Shown: positions 1-7,514, counted from the first letter of the stretch. The stretch: 47,076 nt of DNA from Candidatus Stoquefichus sp. (GCA_021768625.1 JAETUM010000019.1:1-47076); one strand, 5' to 3'. Numbers and translations are program-made. Notes: generated by a model not told the origin, from the letters alone.

Positions 1-107
1 ACATTTAATTTAATTGCAGCACGATGTTTGTTGCCATTAGTATCAACTAATTTTTTAATGACTTCATATTTTTCTAATTCATTCATTCTTAATTCAACCT
101 TTCTCAT
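1..107 (-). CDS. ISNCY/IS1202-type transposase, N-terminal fragment (runs off the window)
   Basis: The minus strand opens with ATG at 107 and reads without a stop to the window edge. The peptide begins MRKVELRMNELEKYEVIKKL and continues with LVDTNGNKHRAAIKLN. This resembles the first helix-turn-helix of the Firmicutes transposases usually labelled ISNCY or IS1202-like, which open with a DNA-binding domain and carry a DDE catalytic domain further in. A ribosome binding site (AGAGG on the minus strand, about 112-116) sits at a good distance. Only about 35 residues are visible, so whether the element is intact cannot be judged. The plus-strand reading frame over this stretch is an antisense shadow. 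Confidence 0.62.
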   Translation of the reverse strand, partial: MRKVELRMNELEKYEVIKKLVDTNGNKHRAAIKLN

Positions 108-131
108 AATGACCTCTCATACTAGGTCATT
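108..131. repeat. Inverted repeat over the transposase ribosome binding site
   Basis: AATGACCT (108-115) and AGGTCATT (124-131) are perfect complements separated by 8 bases. On the minus strand the hairpin would contain the transposase Shine-Dalgarno sequence, so it could limit translation. IS transposases are often damped by such structures. The function is inferred. Confidence 0.4.
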
Positions 132-223
132 ATATATTATATATTTGGGACAAAGTCAATTTGGTTACAATAAGACAATATCACTTTTGTTTCACATATA
201 TAAAAAAATAAATTCATCACTGA

Positions 224-252
224 TTGACAATATTTTCTGAGTCAATTATAAT
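224..252 (+). promoter_or_regulatory. Sigma-A promoter for the lipoprotein gene
   Basis: Consensus TTGACA (224-229), a 17-base spacer and consensus TATAAT (247-252), 38 bases before the start codon at 291. Confidence 0.8.
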
Positions 253-290
253 AAAGATATAGAACTTATAGATGGGAAAGGAAAAATAAT

Positions 291-719
291 ATGAAAGAAA
301 GTAAATCTAGAATTTTATCACTTGTTATGTCTTTAGTTTTAATGTTAACAACTGCATTTTGTTTAACTGCATGTGGTGGAGGAACAAAAACTTTAGAAAG
401 CTATGTTAATGACAATGATTCAATTAAAAAACAAATTGAAAGTGCAAGTCAATCTGATTCAACTATGGAAATGTCAATTGATATCAAAGACAATGATCTT
501 ATTTATGTTTATAAATATAAACAAACTTTTGAAGCAGATGCCGTTGCTCAAATGAAAACACAATTTGAATCATATGCATCTAGTTTTGAATCTACATTCA
601 CTAATATTGCAAAATCATTAGAGGATGAAACAAAAATTAGTGGTATTACAGTACAAATCGTATACCAAAATGGTGATGGTTCAGAAATCTTTAAACAAAG
701 TTATACTGCAAAGAAATAA
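291..719 (+). CDS. DUF4854-like secreted lipoprotein
   Basis: A 142-residue protein with a lipoprotein signal peptide: basic N-terminus (KESKSR), a hydrophobic stretch at about residues 9-24 and a lipobox ending LTAC near residue 28, followed by glycines. The mature part is small and acidic. Its opening, LESYVNDNDSIKKQIE, matches what I remember of DUF4854 proteins of gut Firmicutes, whose role is unknown. It is expected to be lipidated on cysteine and held on the outer face of the membrane. The start follows GGGAAAGG at about 273-280. It is a single-gene unit with a consensus promoter upstream and an intrinsic terminator at 767-800. The family call rests on memory of the pattern. Confidence 0.7.
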   Translation: MKESKSRILSLVMSLVLMLTTAFCLTACGGGTKTLESYVNDNDSIKKQIESASQSDSTMEMSIDIKDNDLIYVYKYKQTFEADAVAQMKTQFESYASSFESTFTNIAKSLEDETKISGITVQIVYQNGDGSEIFKQSYTAKK

Positions 720-766
720 CAAGAATATAAAAATTAAAATATCTTCTATATGTTGATATTTCACAT

Positions 767-800
767 AAAAATAACTATTGTTATGATAGTTATTTTTTTT
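767..800 (+). terminator. Intrinsic terminator of the lipoprotein gene
   Basis: ATAACTAT (771-778) pairs with ATAGTTAT (786-793), extended by A/T pairs, and is followed by a T run to 800. Confidence 0.75.
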
Positions 801-850
801 CTTTTATTGATATGTTATAATTTTTAAGACAGTGGGAGGTGGAATAGATT

Positions 851-1573
851 ATGGTTATGTATACTGAAATAAAGGATTATATCTTAGAATGTATAAAGAA
901 AAAGGAATATTATGCAGGATATAAACTTCCTCCAGAAAGAGAGTTTACAGAAAAATTTTCAGCATCACGTATGACAGTTCGTAGAGCAGTTGACGAACTT
1001 ATTCAAGAAGGGATTTTAATCAAAAAGAAAGGAAAAGGAATAACTGGTACATATGTTTCTGAGCCTAAAAAGACACGTAGTCTTCGCCGTATCTCTATAT
1101 CAACTGACAAGGAGCTTATCCATGAGTATGGACAAATAAGAGTTGAAATATTAGAGAAGAAAATTATTAAAAATCATTCAGTTACAAATAAGTTATTAGG
1201 ATTACTTCCTCATGAAGAAATCTACCAAGTGAAAAGAGTACAATATGGATGGGATATACCTATAGTTTATGAAAATATTTTCTTTCCTTTAAAATATTTT
1301 CCGCATATTCAAGAAGCAGACTTTAATCAATCACTAACAACAATTACACCTTTATATTTAATAGATGGATTACAACAAGGTAATAATGAAGTAGAAATAG
1401 AGTGTATCATAGCTACACCAAGATTAATGAAGTTATTATCTGTAACAAGAGATACACCAATTTTACAAATGAATATTATAGTAAGAGATATAAATGGAAT
1501 TCCTCTTTATTGTGGAAAAGATAGTTATGATGGAAATAGTTTTAAATACTCATCTCATGCAGAAATAGAATAA
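851..1573 (+). CDS. GntR-family (HutC/UTRA) transcriptional regulator
   Basis: A 240-residue repressor. Residues about 3-70 form the GntR winged helix, with the typical LPPEREFTEKFSASRMTVRRA pattern of this family split as LPPEREFTEKF then SASRMTVRRAVDEL. Residues about 85-235 look like the UTRA effector domain (EIYQVKRVQYGWDIPIVYEN, later ILQMNIIVRDINGIPLY), which binds a small effector. The ribosome binding site GGGAGGTGG (834-842) supports ATG 851; ATG 857 is an alternative. A -10 hexamer TATAAT lies at 816-821. Immediately downstream are a terminator and two GTCTAGAC operators in front of the corrinoid methyltransferase operon, so this regulator very probably represses that operon and releases it on binding the substrate or a product. 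The effector is unknown. Confidence 0.88.
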   Translation: MVMYTEIKDYILECIKKKEYYAGYKLPPEREFTEKFSASRMTVRRAVDELIQEGILIKKKGKGITGTYVSEPKKTRSLRRISISTDKELIHEYGQIRVEILEKKIIKNHSVTNKLLGLLPHEEIYQVKRVQYGWDIPIVYENIFFPLKYFPHIQEADFNQSLTTITPLYLIDGLQQGNNEVEIECIIATPRLMKLLSVTRDTPILQMNIIVRDINGIPLYCGKDSYDGNSFKYSSHAEIE

Positions 1574-1594
1574 GTCTTATGACTTATTTTTTTT
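1569..1594 (+). terminator. Terminator overlapping the GntR stop codon
   Basis: AATAAGTC (1569-1576), loop TTAT, GACTTATT (1581-1588), then a T run. The stop codon TAA (1571-1573) lies in the left arm. Confidence 0.75.
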
Positions 1595-1600
1595 ATGTTT

Positions 1601-1640
1601 ATTTGTCTAGACTTTTATTTATATTTGTCTAGACAAATAT
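1601..1640. promoter_or_regulatory. Tandem GntR-type operators (GTCTAGAC x2)
   Basis: Two copies of ATTTGTCTAGAC occur. The second is part of a perfect 20-base palindrome, ATATTTGTCTAGACAAATAT (1621-1640). The first (1601-1612) keeps the GTCTAGAC core (1605-1612) but has a degenerate right flank. The core centres (1608.5 and 1630.5) are 22 bases apart, about two helical turns, so two dimers could bind one face. The core matches the known NagR/DasR-type GntR operator (GGTCTAGACC). The -35 of the downstream promoter lies inside the second palindrome, which implies repression by steric block. Confidence 0.8.
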
Positions 1641-1658
1641 AAGATATAATAGTATAAT
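1630..1658 (+). promoter_or_regulatory. Promoter of the corrinoid methyltransferase operon
   Basis: TAGACA (1630-1635, one mismatch to consensus), a 17-base spacer and consensus TATAAT (1653-1658). The -35 is formed by the right half of the operator palindrome. A second TATAAT at 1645-1650 has no good -35. Confidence 0.65.
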
Positions 1659-1676
1659 AATTGTGAGGTGAGAATA

Positions 1677-2666
1677 ATGAACATGCAAGAGTGGTTAAAT
1701 GATTTAAGGCAACAGAAAAGAACCATACCGATTTTAAGTTTTCCAGCTGTACAATTGTTAGATTGTAGTTTAAGTGACTTCTTAAACGATAGCTCATTGC
1801 AAGCAGAAGGAATGAAAATTGTAACAGAAAGATGTCATACAGGAGTAGGAATAGGAATGATGGATCTATCAATTGAAGCAGAATGCTTTGGAGCTGACAT
1901 AAAGTTTGATGGTATTGATATTCCTACAGTAAAAGGAGCATTAATTGAAGATAGTGCAGAATTTTTAGAAGTTCCAAAAATACAAAAAAGAGCGAAAATT
2001 TATTTGGAAGGAATAAGAAAAGCAAAAGAATTGATGCCACAAACACCTATTTTGCCAGGAATGATAGGACCCTTTTCTTTGGCAGGAAGGTTATTAGATG
2101 TAAGTGAGGCTATGATATTGTGTTATGATGACCCTGATTTAGTACATGATGTTTTACAAAAGGCAACAGAATTTTTAATTCAGTATGGAAATGCTTTTAA
2201 AGAAGCAGGTGCTAGTGGAATTATTATGGCAGAGCCTTTAGCTGGAATTTTATCTCCAACATTGGTTCATGAGTTTTCTAGTGAATATGTTAAGAAGATC
2301 GTTCAAGAATTACAGAGTGATGATTTTATTGTTATTTATCATAATTGTGGAAATAATGTTTTAAAAATGGTGGATTCTATTTTATCAACAGGATGTTCTG
2401 CTTATCATTTTGGGAATGCTATTCACATGAAAGAAATGCTTGAAAAAATGCCTAATGATGCCATTGTCATGGGAAATATAGATCCTGTAGGTATTTTAAA
2501 AGATGGGAATATTGAAAGTGTTGAAAAAGAAACAAAACAGTTATTAGAAGAATGTGGAGAATATGACAATTTTATTTTGTCATCAGGATGTGATATTCCT
2601 TATACTTCACCATGGGAGAATTTAGATTGTTTTATAAAAACTGGAAATGATTATTATGAAGAATAA
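1677..2666 (+). CDS. UroD-fold zinc methyltransferase (MtaA/MtbA/CmuA type)
   Basis: A 329-residue TIM-barrel protein of the uroporphyrinogen decarboxylase family. It belongs with the methylcobamide:thiol methyltransferases rather than heme synthesis: it keeps their zinc ligands His222-x-Cys224 (in YHNCGNN) and Cys305 (in SSGCDIP). In MtaA/MtbA these hold Zn that activates the thiol of coenzyme M. The acceptor in this bacterium is unknown; homocysteine or another thiol would fit the zinc site. A GTG at 1668 is in frame, but GTGAGGTG (1663-1670) is the ribosome binding site, so ATG 1677 is chosen. It is the first gene of a five-gene operon and overlaps the next by 11 bases. No other tetrapyrrole gene is near. 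Confidence 0.82.
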   Translation: MNMQEWLNDLRQQKRTIPILSFPAVQLLDCSLSDFLNDSSLQAEGMKIVTERCHTGVGIGMMDLSIEAECFGADIKFDGIDIPTVKGALIEDSAEFLEVPKIQKRAKIYLEGIRKAKELMPQTPILPGMIGPFSLAGRLLDVSEAMILCYDDPDLVHDVLQKATEFLIQYGNAFKEAGASGIIMAEPLAGILSPTLVHEFSSEYVKKIVQELQSDDFIVIYHNCGNNVLKMVDSILSTGCSAYHFGNAIHMKEMLEKMPNDAIVMGNIDPVGILKDGNIESVEKETKQLLEECGEYDNFILSSGCDIPYTSPWENLDCFIKTGNDYYEE

Positions 2667-4068
2667 AACAATTCTACAGTATCTACAAGAGAATCATATC
2701 ATTATTGATGCATTATGTAATGGACAAAAAAAGTGTGGGAAATGTAAAGCTAAAGTTTTGAATAGAAATATTAATCTAACAGAACAAGAAAAGCAATTAT
2801 TAACAACAAAAGAAGTACAGGAAGGAATATGTTTAGCATGTTTTCATTCCTATCATAGTGATGATCAAATTGTTGTAATGAATCAAAAGATGAGGATTAC
2901 AGATGATATTCAAGAAACTTTAACAAGTCATCATCAAGGAATAGGTGTCATTATTGATATAGGTACAACAACAATTGTTATGAAATGGATAGAAAGATGT
3001 AGAGGAAAGTGCATAGAATCTGTATCTTTCATTAATCCACAAGTAAGTTACGGTGGAGATGTTATTAGTAGAATTGAGTATCAAAATCAAAACCAAACAA
3101 GTTATTTACATGATATTTTGGTAGAAAGTATAGAAAATCAACTTATTGAAAAAAATAAAGAAATTAATCAAATCATTGTATGTGGTAATACAACAATGAT
3201 ACACTTTCTTCTTAATGAAGATGTGTCTTCGCTAGGAGTAGCACCATTTCATGTTCCACAAAAAGATATGCAAAGAATAAATAGTTATGATATTTTTAAA
3301 AGATATTCATATCAATGTGAAATGATTACCTTTCCACATATTTCAGCATTTGTAGGAGGCGATATAGTTTCTGGAATCTATGCTAACGATATTGATCAAT
3401 TGGATTATCCAGTTTTAATGGTGGATTTAGGAACAAATGGAGAAATAGTTGTAGGAAATAAAGACTCTTTACTTGTTACTTCTACAGCAGCTGGTCCTGC
3501 ATTTGAAGGTGTTGGGATGAGCTGTGGGGGTGGAAGTGTTTCTGGTGCTATTGAAAAGGTTAAGCTATGTCCATTAGAAATAGAAACAATCAACCATCAA
3601 AAAGCAACTTGTATATGTGGAAGTGGATATATTTCATTATTAAAAGAATTGGTAGAAAAAAAACTTATATCTCCAATGGGAAAACTTATAGATAAAAAAG
3701 ATTTTTATTTAACAGATCATATATTCATTAATCAAAGTGATATTTCTCATTTTCAATTATCCAAGGCAGCCATACAAACAGGAGTTCATATTCTACTAGA
3801 AAATAGTAAAGTTGACACTATTTATATTGCTGGTGGCTTTGGAAGTCACTTAGATGTTAATGACTTAAAAGTTATTCAAGTTATACCTGAAGATATAAAA
3901 TATGCTCATAATATAGGGAATAGTGCTATTAAAGGATGTTATAAGTTATTAATGAGTCAAGATTTTGAAAGAGTCAATGCTATTGTTGATAAAGCTAAAA
4001 GTATAAATCTTGCAAATTATGAAGACTTTGAAGATATCTTAGTAGAGAGTTTATATTTTTATGATTAA
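2656..4068 (+). CDS. Reductive activator of corrinoid enzymes: [2Fe-2S] + ASKHA (DUF4445-type)
   Basis: A 470-residue protein. Residues 1-80 form a short ferredoxin-like domain with Cys21-x5-Cys27-x2-Cys30 and a later cysteine (Cys62, in ICLACF), the plant-type [2Fe-2S] arrangement. From about residue 95 follows an ASKHA actin/hexokinase-fold ATPase with the phosphate-binding GVIIDIGTTT, then VDLGTNGEI and AGPAFEG. This is the architecture of RACE proteins (RACo, AcsV-like, O-demethylase activators), which use ATP to reduce inactive cob(II)amide to cob(I)amide on the partner corrinoid protein. The partner is encoded two genes downstream. ATG 2647 is in frame, but ATG 2656 gives the usual start; both lie inside the preceding gene, indicating translational coupling. 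Confidence 0.85.
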   Translation: MKNKTILQYLQENHIIIDALCNGQKKCGKCKAKVLNRNINLTEQEKQLLTTKEVQEGICLACFHSYHSDDQIVVMNQKMRITDDIQETLTSHHQGIGVIIDIGTTTIVMKWIERCRGKCIESVSFINPQVSYGGDVISRIEYQNQNQTSYLHDILVESIENQLIEKNKEINQIIVCGNTTMIHFLLNEDVSSLGVAPFHVPQKDMQRINSYDIFKRYSYQCEMITFPHISAFVGGDIVSGIYANDIDQLDYPVLMVDLGTNGEIVVGNKDSLLVTSTAAGPAFEGVGMSCGGGSVSGAIEKVKLCPLEIETINHQKATCICGSGYISLLKELVEKKLISPMGKLIDKKDFYLTDHIFINQSDISHFQLSKAAIQTGVHILLENSKVDTIYIAGGFGSHLDVNDLKVIQVIPEDIKYAHNIGNSAIKGCYKLLMSQDFERVNAIVDKAKSINLANYEDFEDILVESLYFYD

Positions 4069-4666
4069 AATTATTTCTTGTGAAGTCTTTAAACCTTATA
4101 TTGAATTATTAAATATGAATTTAGATATTACTTATTTAGATATAGAAGGTCATAATTATCCTAATAGATTGGCAAAACAAATACAAAAGCAAATTGATGA
4201 ATGTCAACATTATGAAAAGATTATCCTATTATATGGATTATGTGGAAATGCTTTATTACATATTAAGGCACGTAATATTCCTGTATATGTCATAAGAGTT
4301 CATGATTGTTTAAGCGTATTACTTGGTAGTACAGAGAGGTTTTATGAATTGTTTCATGAAAGATTATCGTGTGGATGGAGCTGTTATTCTTTAGAAGGTA
4401 AAGATATTTTATTTGATGATTTTGATGAAGAAGAACAAATATATCTTCAAACGATATTAAATCCACCAAAAGAAGTTTATATTTCATTCTCAATGGAGAA
4501 AGAAAGACAATATGAAATAAAGTATAAAGAAATTATTAAGGGTGACTTATCTTTTTTAAAGGATATTATCCTTTTAAAATCAAAAGAGTTATTAGAAATT
4601 AATAGCAATGATCAAATAAGATTTGATGAAAGAACAATTTTAACAAAGGAGAAAAAGAATGGATAA
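4061..4666 (+). CDS. DUF1638 protein of the corrinoid operon
   Basis: A 201-residue soluble protein, recognised by the DUF1638 pattern: LLYGLCGNALLHIKARNIPVY followed by RVHDCLSVLLGSTERF, then a cysteine-bearing GWSCYSLEG segment. The segments LLYGLCGN and RVHDCLSVLLGS contain conserved Cys and His residues that could bind a metal or cofactor. From memory, DUF1638 genes recur beside methylamine-type and other corrinoid methyltransferase genes in methanogens and acetogens; no biochemical role is established that I know of. It overlaps both neighbours by 8 bases, so it is made in step with the activator and the corrinoid protein. A structural, cofactor-loading or substrate-handling role is guesswork. 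Confidence 0.75.
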   Translation: MIKIISCEVFKPYIELLNMNLDITYLDIEGHNYPNRLAKQIQKQIDECQHYEKIILLYGLCGNALLHIKARNIPVYVIRVHDCLSVLLGSTERFYELFHERLSCGWSCYSLEGKDILFDDFDEEEQIYLQTILNPPKEVYISFSMEKERQYEIKYKEIIKGDLSFLKDIILLKSKELLEINSNDQIRFDERTILTKEKKNG

Positions 4667-5297
4667 AGTAGTAGAAATTAATGAAATGCTTCAAAAAGGA
4701 CGTGCAAAAGCAGTTGTGAAACTTGTTCAAGAAGCATTAGATATGGGAGTAGAAGCAGATTTTATTTTAAAAGAAGCGTTATTAAAAGGAATGAATGAAG
4801 TTGGCGTCTTATTTAAACAAGAAGAAATCTTTGTACCTGAAGTATTAGTCGCTGCAAGAGCAATGAATAAAGGCGTTGAGGTCTTAAAACCATATTTAAG
4901 TCAAAATAATGATCAAGTTCAAGGAAGTGTTGTTTTAGGAACAGTTAAAGGTGACTTACATGATATAGGTAAAAATCTTGTGAAAATCATGATGGAAGGG
5001 AAAGGAATAGTTGTTTATGATTTAGGTACAGACGTTCCTGCTGAAAAGTTTATAGAAGAAGCTATTGATAAAAAAGTTGATGTTATTTGTTGTTCAGCAT
5101 TACTTACAACAACAATGCCAGAAATGAAAAAAGTTGTTGATTTGGTTAAAGAAAAGAATCTAGATATAAAGGTTATGATTGGTGGAGCTCCTGTAACTCA
5201 AGAATATTGTGATGAAATAGGTGCAGATTTTTATACTGATGATGCAACAAGTGCAAGTGAAGTTGCTGCTAAAATTATTATTGAGAAAGGAAATTAA
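4659..5297 (+). CDS. Corrinoid (B12-binding) methyl-carrier protein, MtbC/MttC type
   Basis: A 212-residue protein with the two-domain MtbC/MttC/MtaC layout: a helical cap (residues about 1-85) and a Rossmann B12-binding domain (about 88-205). The cobalt-ligand motif is D99-x-H101-x2-G104 (in GDLHDIGKN), with downstream SALLTTTMPEM and IGGAPVT that line the nucleotide tail. It carries the methyl group on cobalt between two methyltransferases in the cytoplasm. The length is normal for the family. The start overlaps the DUF1638 stop and has the Shine-Dalgarno sequence AAAGGAG. It is the centre of this operon: one UroD-like enzyme should methylate it and the other demethylate it, while the ASKHA activator repairs oxidised cobalt. 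Confidence 0.92.
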   Translation: MDKVVEINEMLQKGRAKAVVKLVQEALDMGVEADFILKEALLKGMNEVGVLFKQEEIFVPEVLVAARAMNKGVEVLKPYLSQNNDQVQGSVVLGTVKGDLHDIGKNLVKIMMEGKGIVVYDLGTDVPAEKFIEEAIDKKVDVICCSALLTTTMPEMKKVVDLVKEKNLDIKVMIGGAPVTQEYCDEIGADFYTDDATSASEVAAKIIIEKGN

Positions 5298-5300
5298 TAT

Positions 5301-6383
5301 ATGTTAAGTAAAAAGAATGAACAATTGGTTAATGATTATGAAAAATGGTGGAATCATGAGCTAGATAGACCTATTATTCAAGTAACATTATCTACTCATA
5401 AAGAATGTGAATATTCTAGAGGAGATTTATTAGAAATGGTATATGATCAAAATGTGAGCCCTTTAGATGTTGTTAAAGCATATGAGAAAACATATGCTAC
5501 ACAAATATATTTGGGTGATGCTTTTCCTCAATTTTATATGCGTTCGACAGGAATATTAGGAGCTTATTTGGGACAAGGATGGAAAATTGATAATAAACAT
5601 GGAACAATATGGTTTCAAGAAACTGGCCAAGAATTAGAGGATATTCATTTAAAGTTAGATAAGAATTTTTGGCTATATCAAAGATCGATTGATATTTTAA
5701 AAGAATTTTCTTCTTATTTTAAAGATAAAATAGCATTAGGTATTCCTAATCTAGGGGGAATGATGGATATTGTAGAGTCTATGAGAGGAGCAAATAATTC
5801 TTTAATTGATTTATATGATGATCCAGATGAAGTTACAAGAGTAAATGATGAGATTTTTGAAGCATATAAAGAGGCATATCATGATACAATAAATGTTATT
5901 ACTGAAGGGCATGTTATGGGGTATACAGGTTGGATTACTTTGTTAAGCCAAAAGCCATACTTTATTTCCCAATGTGATTTTTGTTGTATGATAGGTCAAG
6001 CTCAATTTGATGAATTCATTAAAGATACATTAAAGAAAGAAGCGGATATGATAGAAAGATCATTTTATCATTTAGATGGACCAGGAGCTGTTCGTCATTT
6101 AGATACAATTTTAGATTGCGGTTTTGACGGTATTCAATGGATTCAAGGTGCAGGGGCCGAAAGACTAGACTCTGGGAAATGGGATGAAATTTATAAAAAA
6201 GTAAGAGCCAAAAATAAACTATTACAAGTTTTTATTTATGGTAAAGAGGAGTTAAATTGTATAGATTATATTGTTGATGTTCTAGGTGGAGATGCATCAG
6301 GATTAGCATTTATTTGTACAGGTACAGAAGAAGATCAAGAAGCATTTATTGAATATCTTGATAAATATCATGTCCCACATTAA
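5301..6383 (+). CDS. Second UroD/MetE-superfamily enzyme, candidate substrate:corrinoid methyltransferase
   Basis: A 360-residue protein beginning LSKKNEQLVNDYEKWWNHEL. It looks like a divergent UroD-fold barrel: a conserved His257-x-Asp259-Gly260 element (YHLDGPGAVRHLD), a strand ending DGIQWIQGAGA, and FIYGKEEL near the C-terminus. It lacks the His-x-Cys...Cys zinc set of the first enzyme, so it is unlikely to bind a thiol the same way. By elimination it is the candidate methyltransferase I that strips a methyl group from the growth substrate. Only 3 bases separate it from the corrinoid gene, and a terminator follows. There is no MttB-type, MtaB-type or MeTr-type partner in the operon, so the substrate cannot be guessed from sequence. 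Confidence 0.68.
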   Translation: MLSKKNEQLVNDYEKWWNHELDRPIIQVTLSTHKECEYSRGDLLEMVYDQNVSPLDVVKAYEKTYATQIYLGDAFPQFYMRSTGILGAYLGQGWKIDNKHGTIWFQETGQELEDIHLKLDKNFWLYQRSIDILKEFSSYFKDKIALGIPNLGGMMDIVESMRGANNSLIDLYDDPDEVTRVNDEIFEAYKEAYHDTINVITEGHVMGYTGWITLLSQKPYFISQCDFCCMIGQAQFDEFIKDTLKKEADMIERSFYHLDGPGAVRHLDTILDCGFDGIQWIQGAGAERLDSGKWDEIYKKVRAKNKLLQVFIYGKEELNCIDYIVDVLGGDASGLAFICTGTEEDQEAFIEYLDKYHVPH

Positions 6384-6389
6384 TATATT

Positions 6390-6428
6390 AAAGTTGTTTA
6401 TTTTATAAGGATAAACAACTTTTTTCTT
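6390..6428 (+). terminator. Terminator of the corrinoid operon
   Basis: AAGTTGTTTA (6391-6400) pairs with TAAACAACTT (6412-6421), followed by a T-rich tail. Confidence 0.8.
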
Positions 6429-6479
6429 TGAAAAGTGATGATTTTGTGATTCAAAACATATAGTATGAATGGTGATATA

Positions 6480-7148
6480 ATGAAAAAGACAATACCATTT
6501 ATACTCTTGTTTGCTCTTTGCTCAATTCTATATAAACCAGTAATAAATGTTTCATCTCAACAAACACTGTCAAGAAAAGTTGTTGTTCTTGACCCAGGAC
6601 ATGGAGGTTTAGATAATGGGGCAAGTGTAGGAAAAGTTAATGAAGATGAATTAAACTTAAAAATATGTTTTGCCTTAAAGGAAGAATTAGAAAATAGAGG
6701 AGCAACTGTTTATTTAACAAGAACTGATGATCAAGATATGACAAGACGTAATTATAATTATTCAAAACAAGATGATATGTATTTAAGAGCATTGAAGATT
6801 GACGAATATAAACCAGATTTATTTTTGAGCATTCATCTCAATTCCTCACATTCAGGGGCATGGGGATCTCAGGTTTTTTATTATAAGAAAAGTGAAAATG
6901 GCAAAGCTTTGGCTAACTGCATTCATCAATCTATGAAAGAAATTACAGGGACAAAAAAGAACATTTCTTCTTGTGAATTTTATGTTTTAAGAGCAACACA
7001 ATCATTAGGTGTGTTGGTAGAATGTGGTTTTATTTCTAATGCTAATGAAAGAGGACAATTAAAAAATAGTAGGTACCATAAAAAACTTGCAAATGCTATT
7101 TGTGATGGAATTGAAAACTATGAGAAGAGTCTTTCTCCATCATCATAA
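6480..7148 (+). CDS. N-acetylmuramoyl-L-alanine amidase (Amidase_3, CwlD-like)
   Basis: A 222-residue exported zinc amidase that cleaves the bond between MurNAc and L-Ala in peptidoglycan. An N-terminal signal or anchor helix (KKTIPFILLFALCSILY) is followed by the Amidase_3 core: VVLDPGHGG (first Zn histidine), NEDELNLK (Zn glutamate), FLSIHLNSS (second Zn histidine) and VLVECGFISN (catalytic glutamate). No cell-wall binding repeats are present, so it is the minimal form seen in CwlD, the spore-cortex muramic-lactam enzyme; a sporulation role here is only possible. ATG 6465 is in frame, but GGTGAT (about 6471-6476) is the ribosome binding site, so ATG 6480 is used. Confidence 0.88.
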   Translation: MKKTIPFILLFALCSILYKPVINVSSQQTLSRKVVVLDPGHGGLDNGASVGKVNEDELNLKICFALKEELENRGATVYLTRTDDQDMTRRNYNYSKQDDMYLRALKIDEYKPDLFLSIHLNSSHSGAWGSQVFYYKKSENGKALANCIHQSMKEITGTKKNISSCEFYVLRATQSLGVLVECGFISNANERGQLKNSRYHKKLANAICDGIENYEKSLSPSS

Positions 7149-7194
7149 TAATGTAATTTTTATTGAAATTATTAAAGAAAAAAGTAAAAAAGTA

Positions 7195-7223
7195 TTGACG
7201 AAAAAAGGGGGCTATGCTAATAT
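7195..7223 (+). promoter_or_regulatory. Promoter of the tRNA cluster
   Basis: TTGACG (7195-7200), 17-base spacer, TAATAT (7218-7223) preceded by TGC (extended -10), 19 bases before the first tRNA. Confidence 0.75.
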
Positions 7224-7241
7224 ATTAAGGCAGTCATTAAT

Positions 7242-7318
<77 letters not shown>

Positions 7319-7333
7319 TTAATTTCTGTATAT

Positions 7334-7410
<77 letters not shown>

Positions 7411-7428
7411 TATATATTTTATTGATTT

Positions 7429-7504
7429 GGGGTTTTAGCTCAGCTGGGAGAGCGCCTGCCTTGCACGCAGGAGGTCAGCGGTTCGATCCCGCTAAGCTCC
7501 ACCA
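7429..7504 (+). tRNA. tRNA-Ala (TGC anticodon)
   Basis: A 76-base cloverleaf with acceptor GGGGTTT pairing to AAGCTCC, including the G3-U70 identity pair of tRNA-Ala. The anticodon stem is CCTGC/GCAGG and TGC lies at 7462-7464. The T-loop is TTCGATC and CCA is encoded. Ile-Ala pairs usually sit in rRNA operons; here no rRNA is adjacent. Confidence 0.97.
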
Positions 7505-7514
7505 ATAAAAAACT

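Noticed and set aside
28-240. A 70-codon plus-strand frame at the left edge.
   Set aside because: It is antisense to the transposase start, has no ribosome binding site and is low-complexity AT-rich sequence that also covers the lipoprotein promoter.
1677-2666. Heme-pathway uroporphyrinogen decarboxylase (hemE).
   Set aside because: The zinc-ligand pattern His-x-Cys...Cys and the corrinoid gene neighbours place it with methyltransferases; no tetrapyrrole genes are near.
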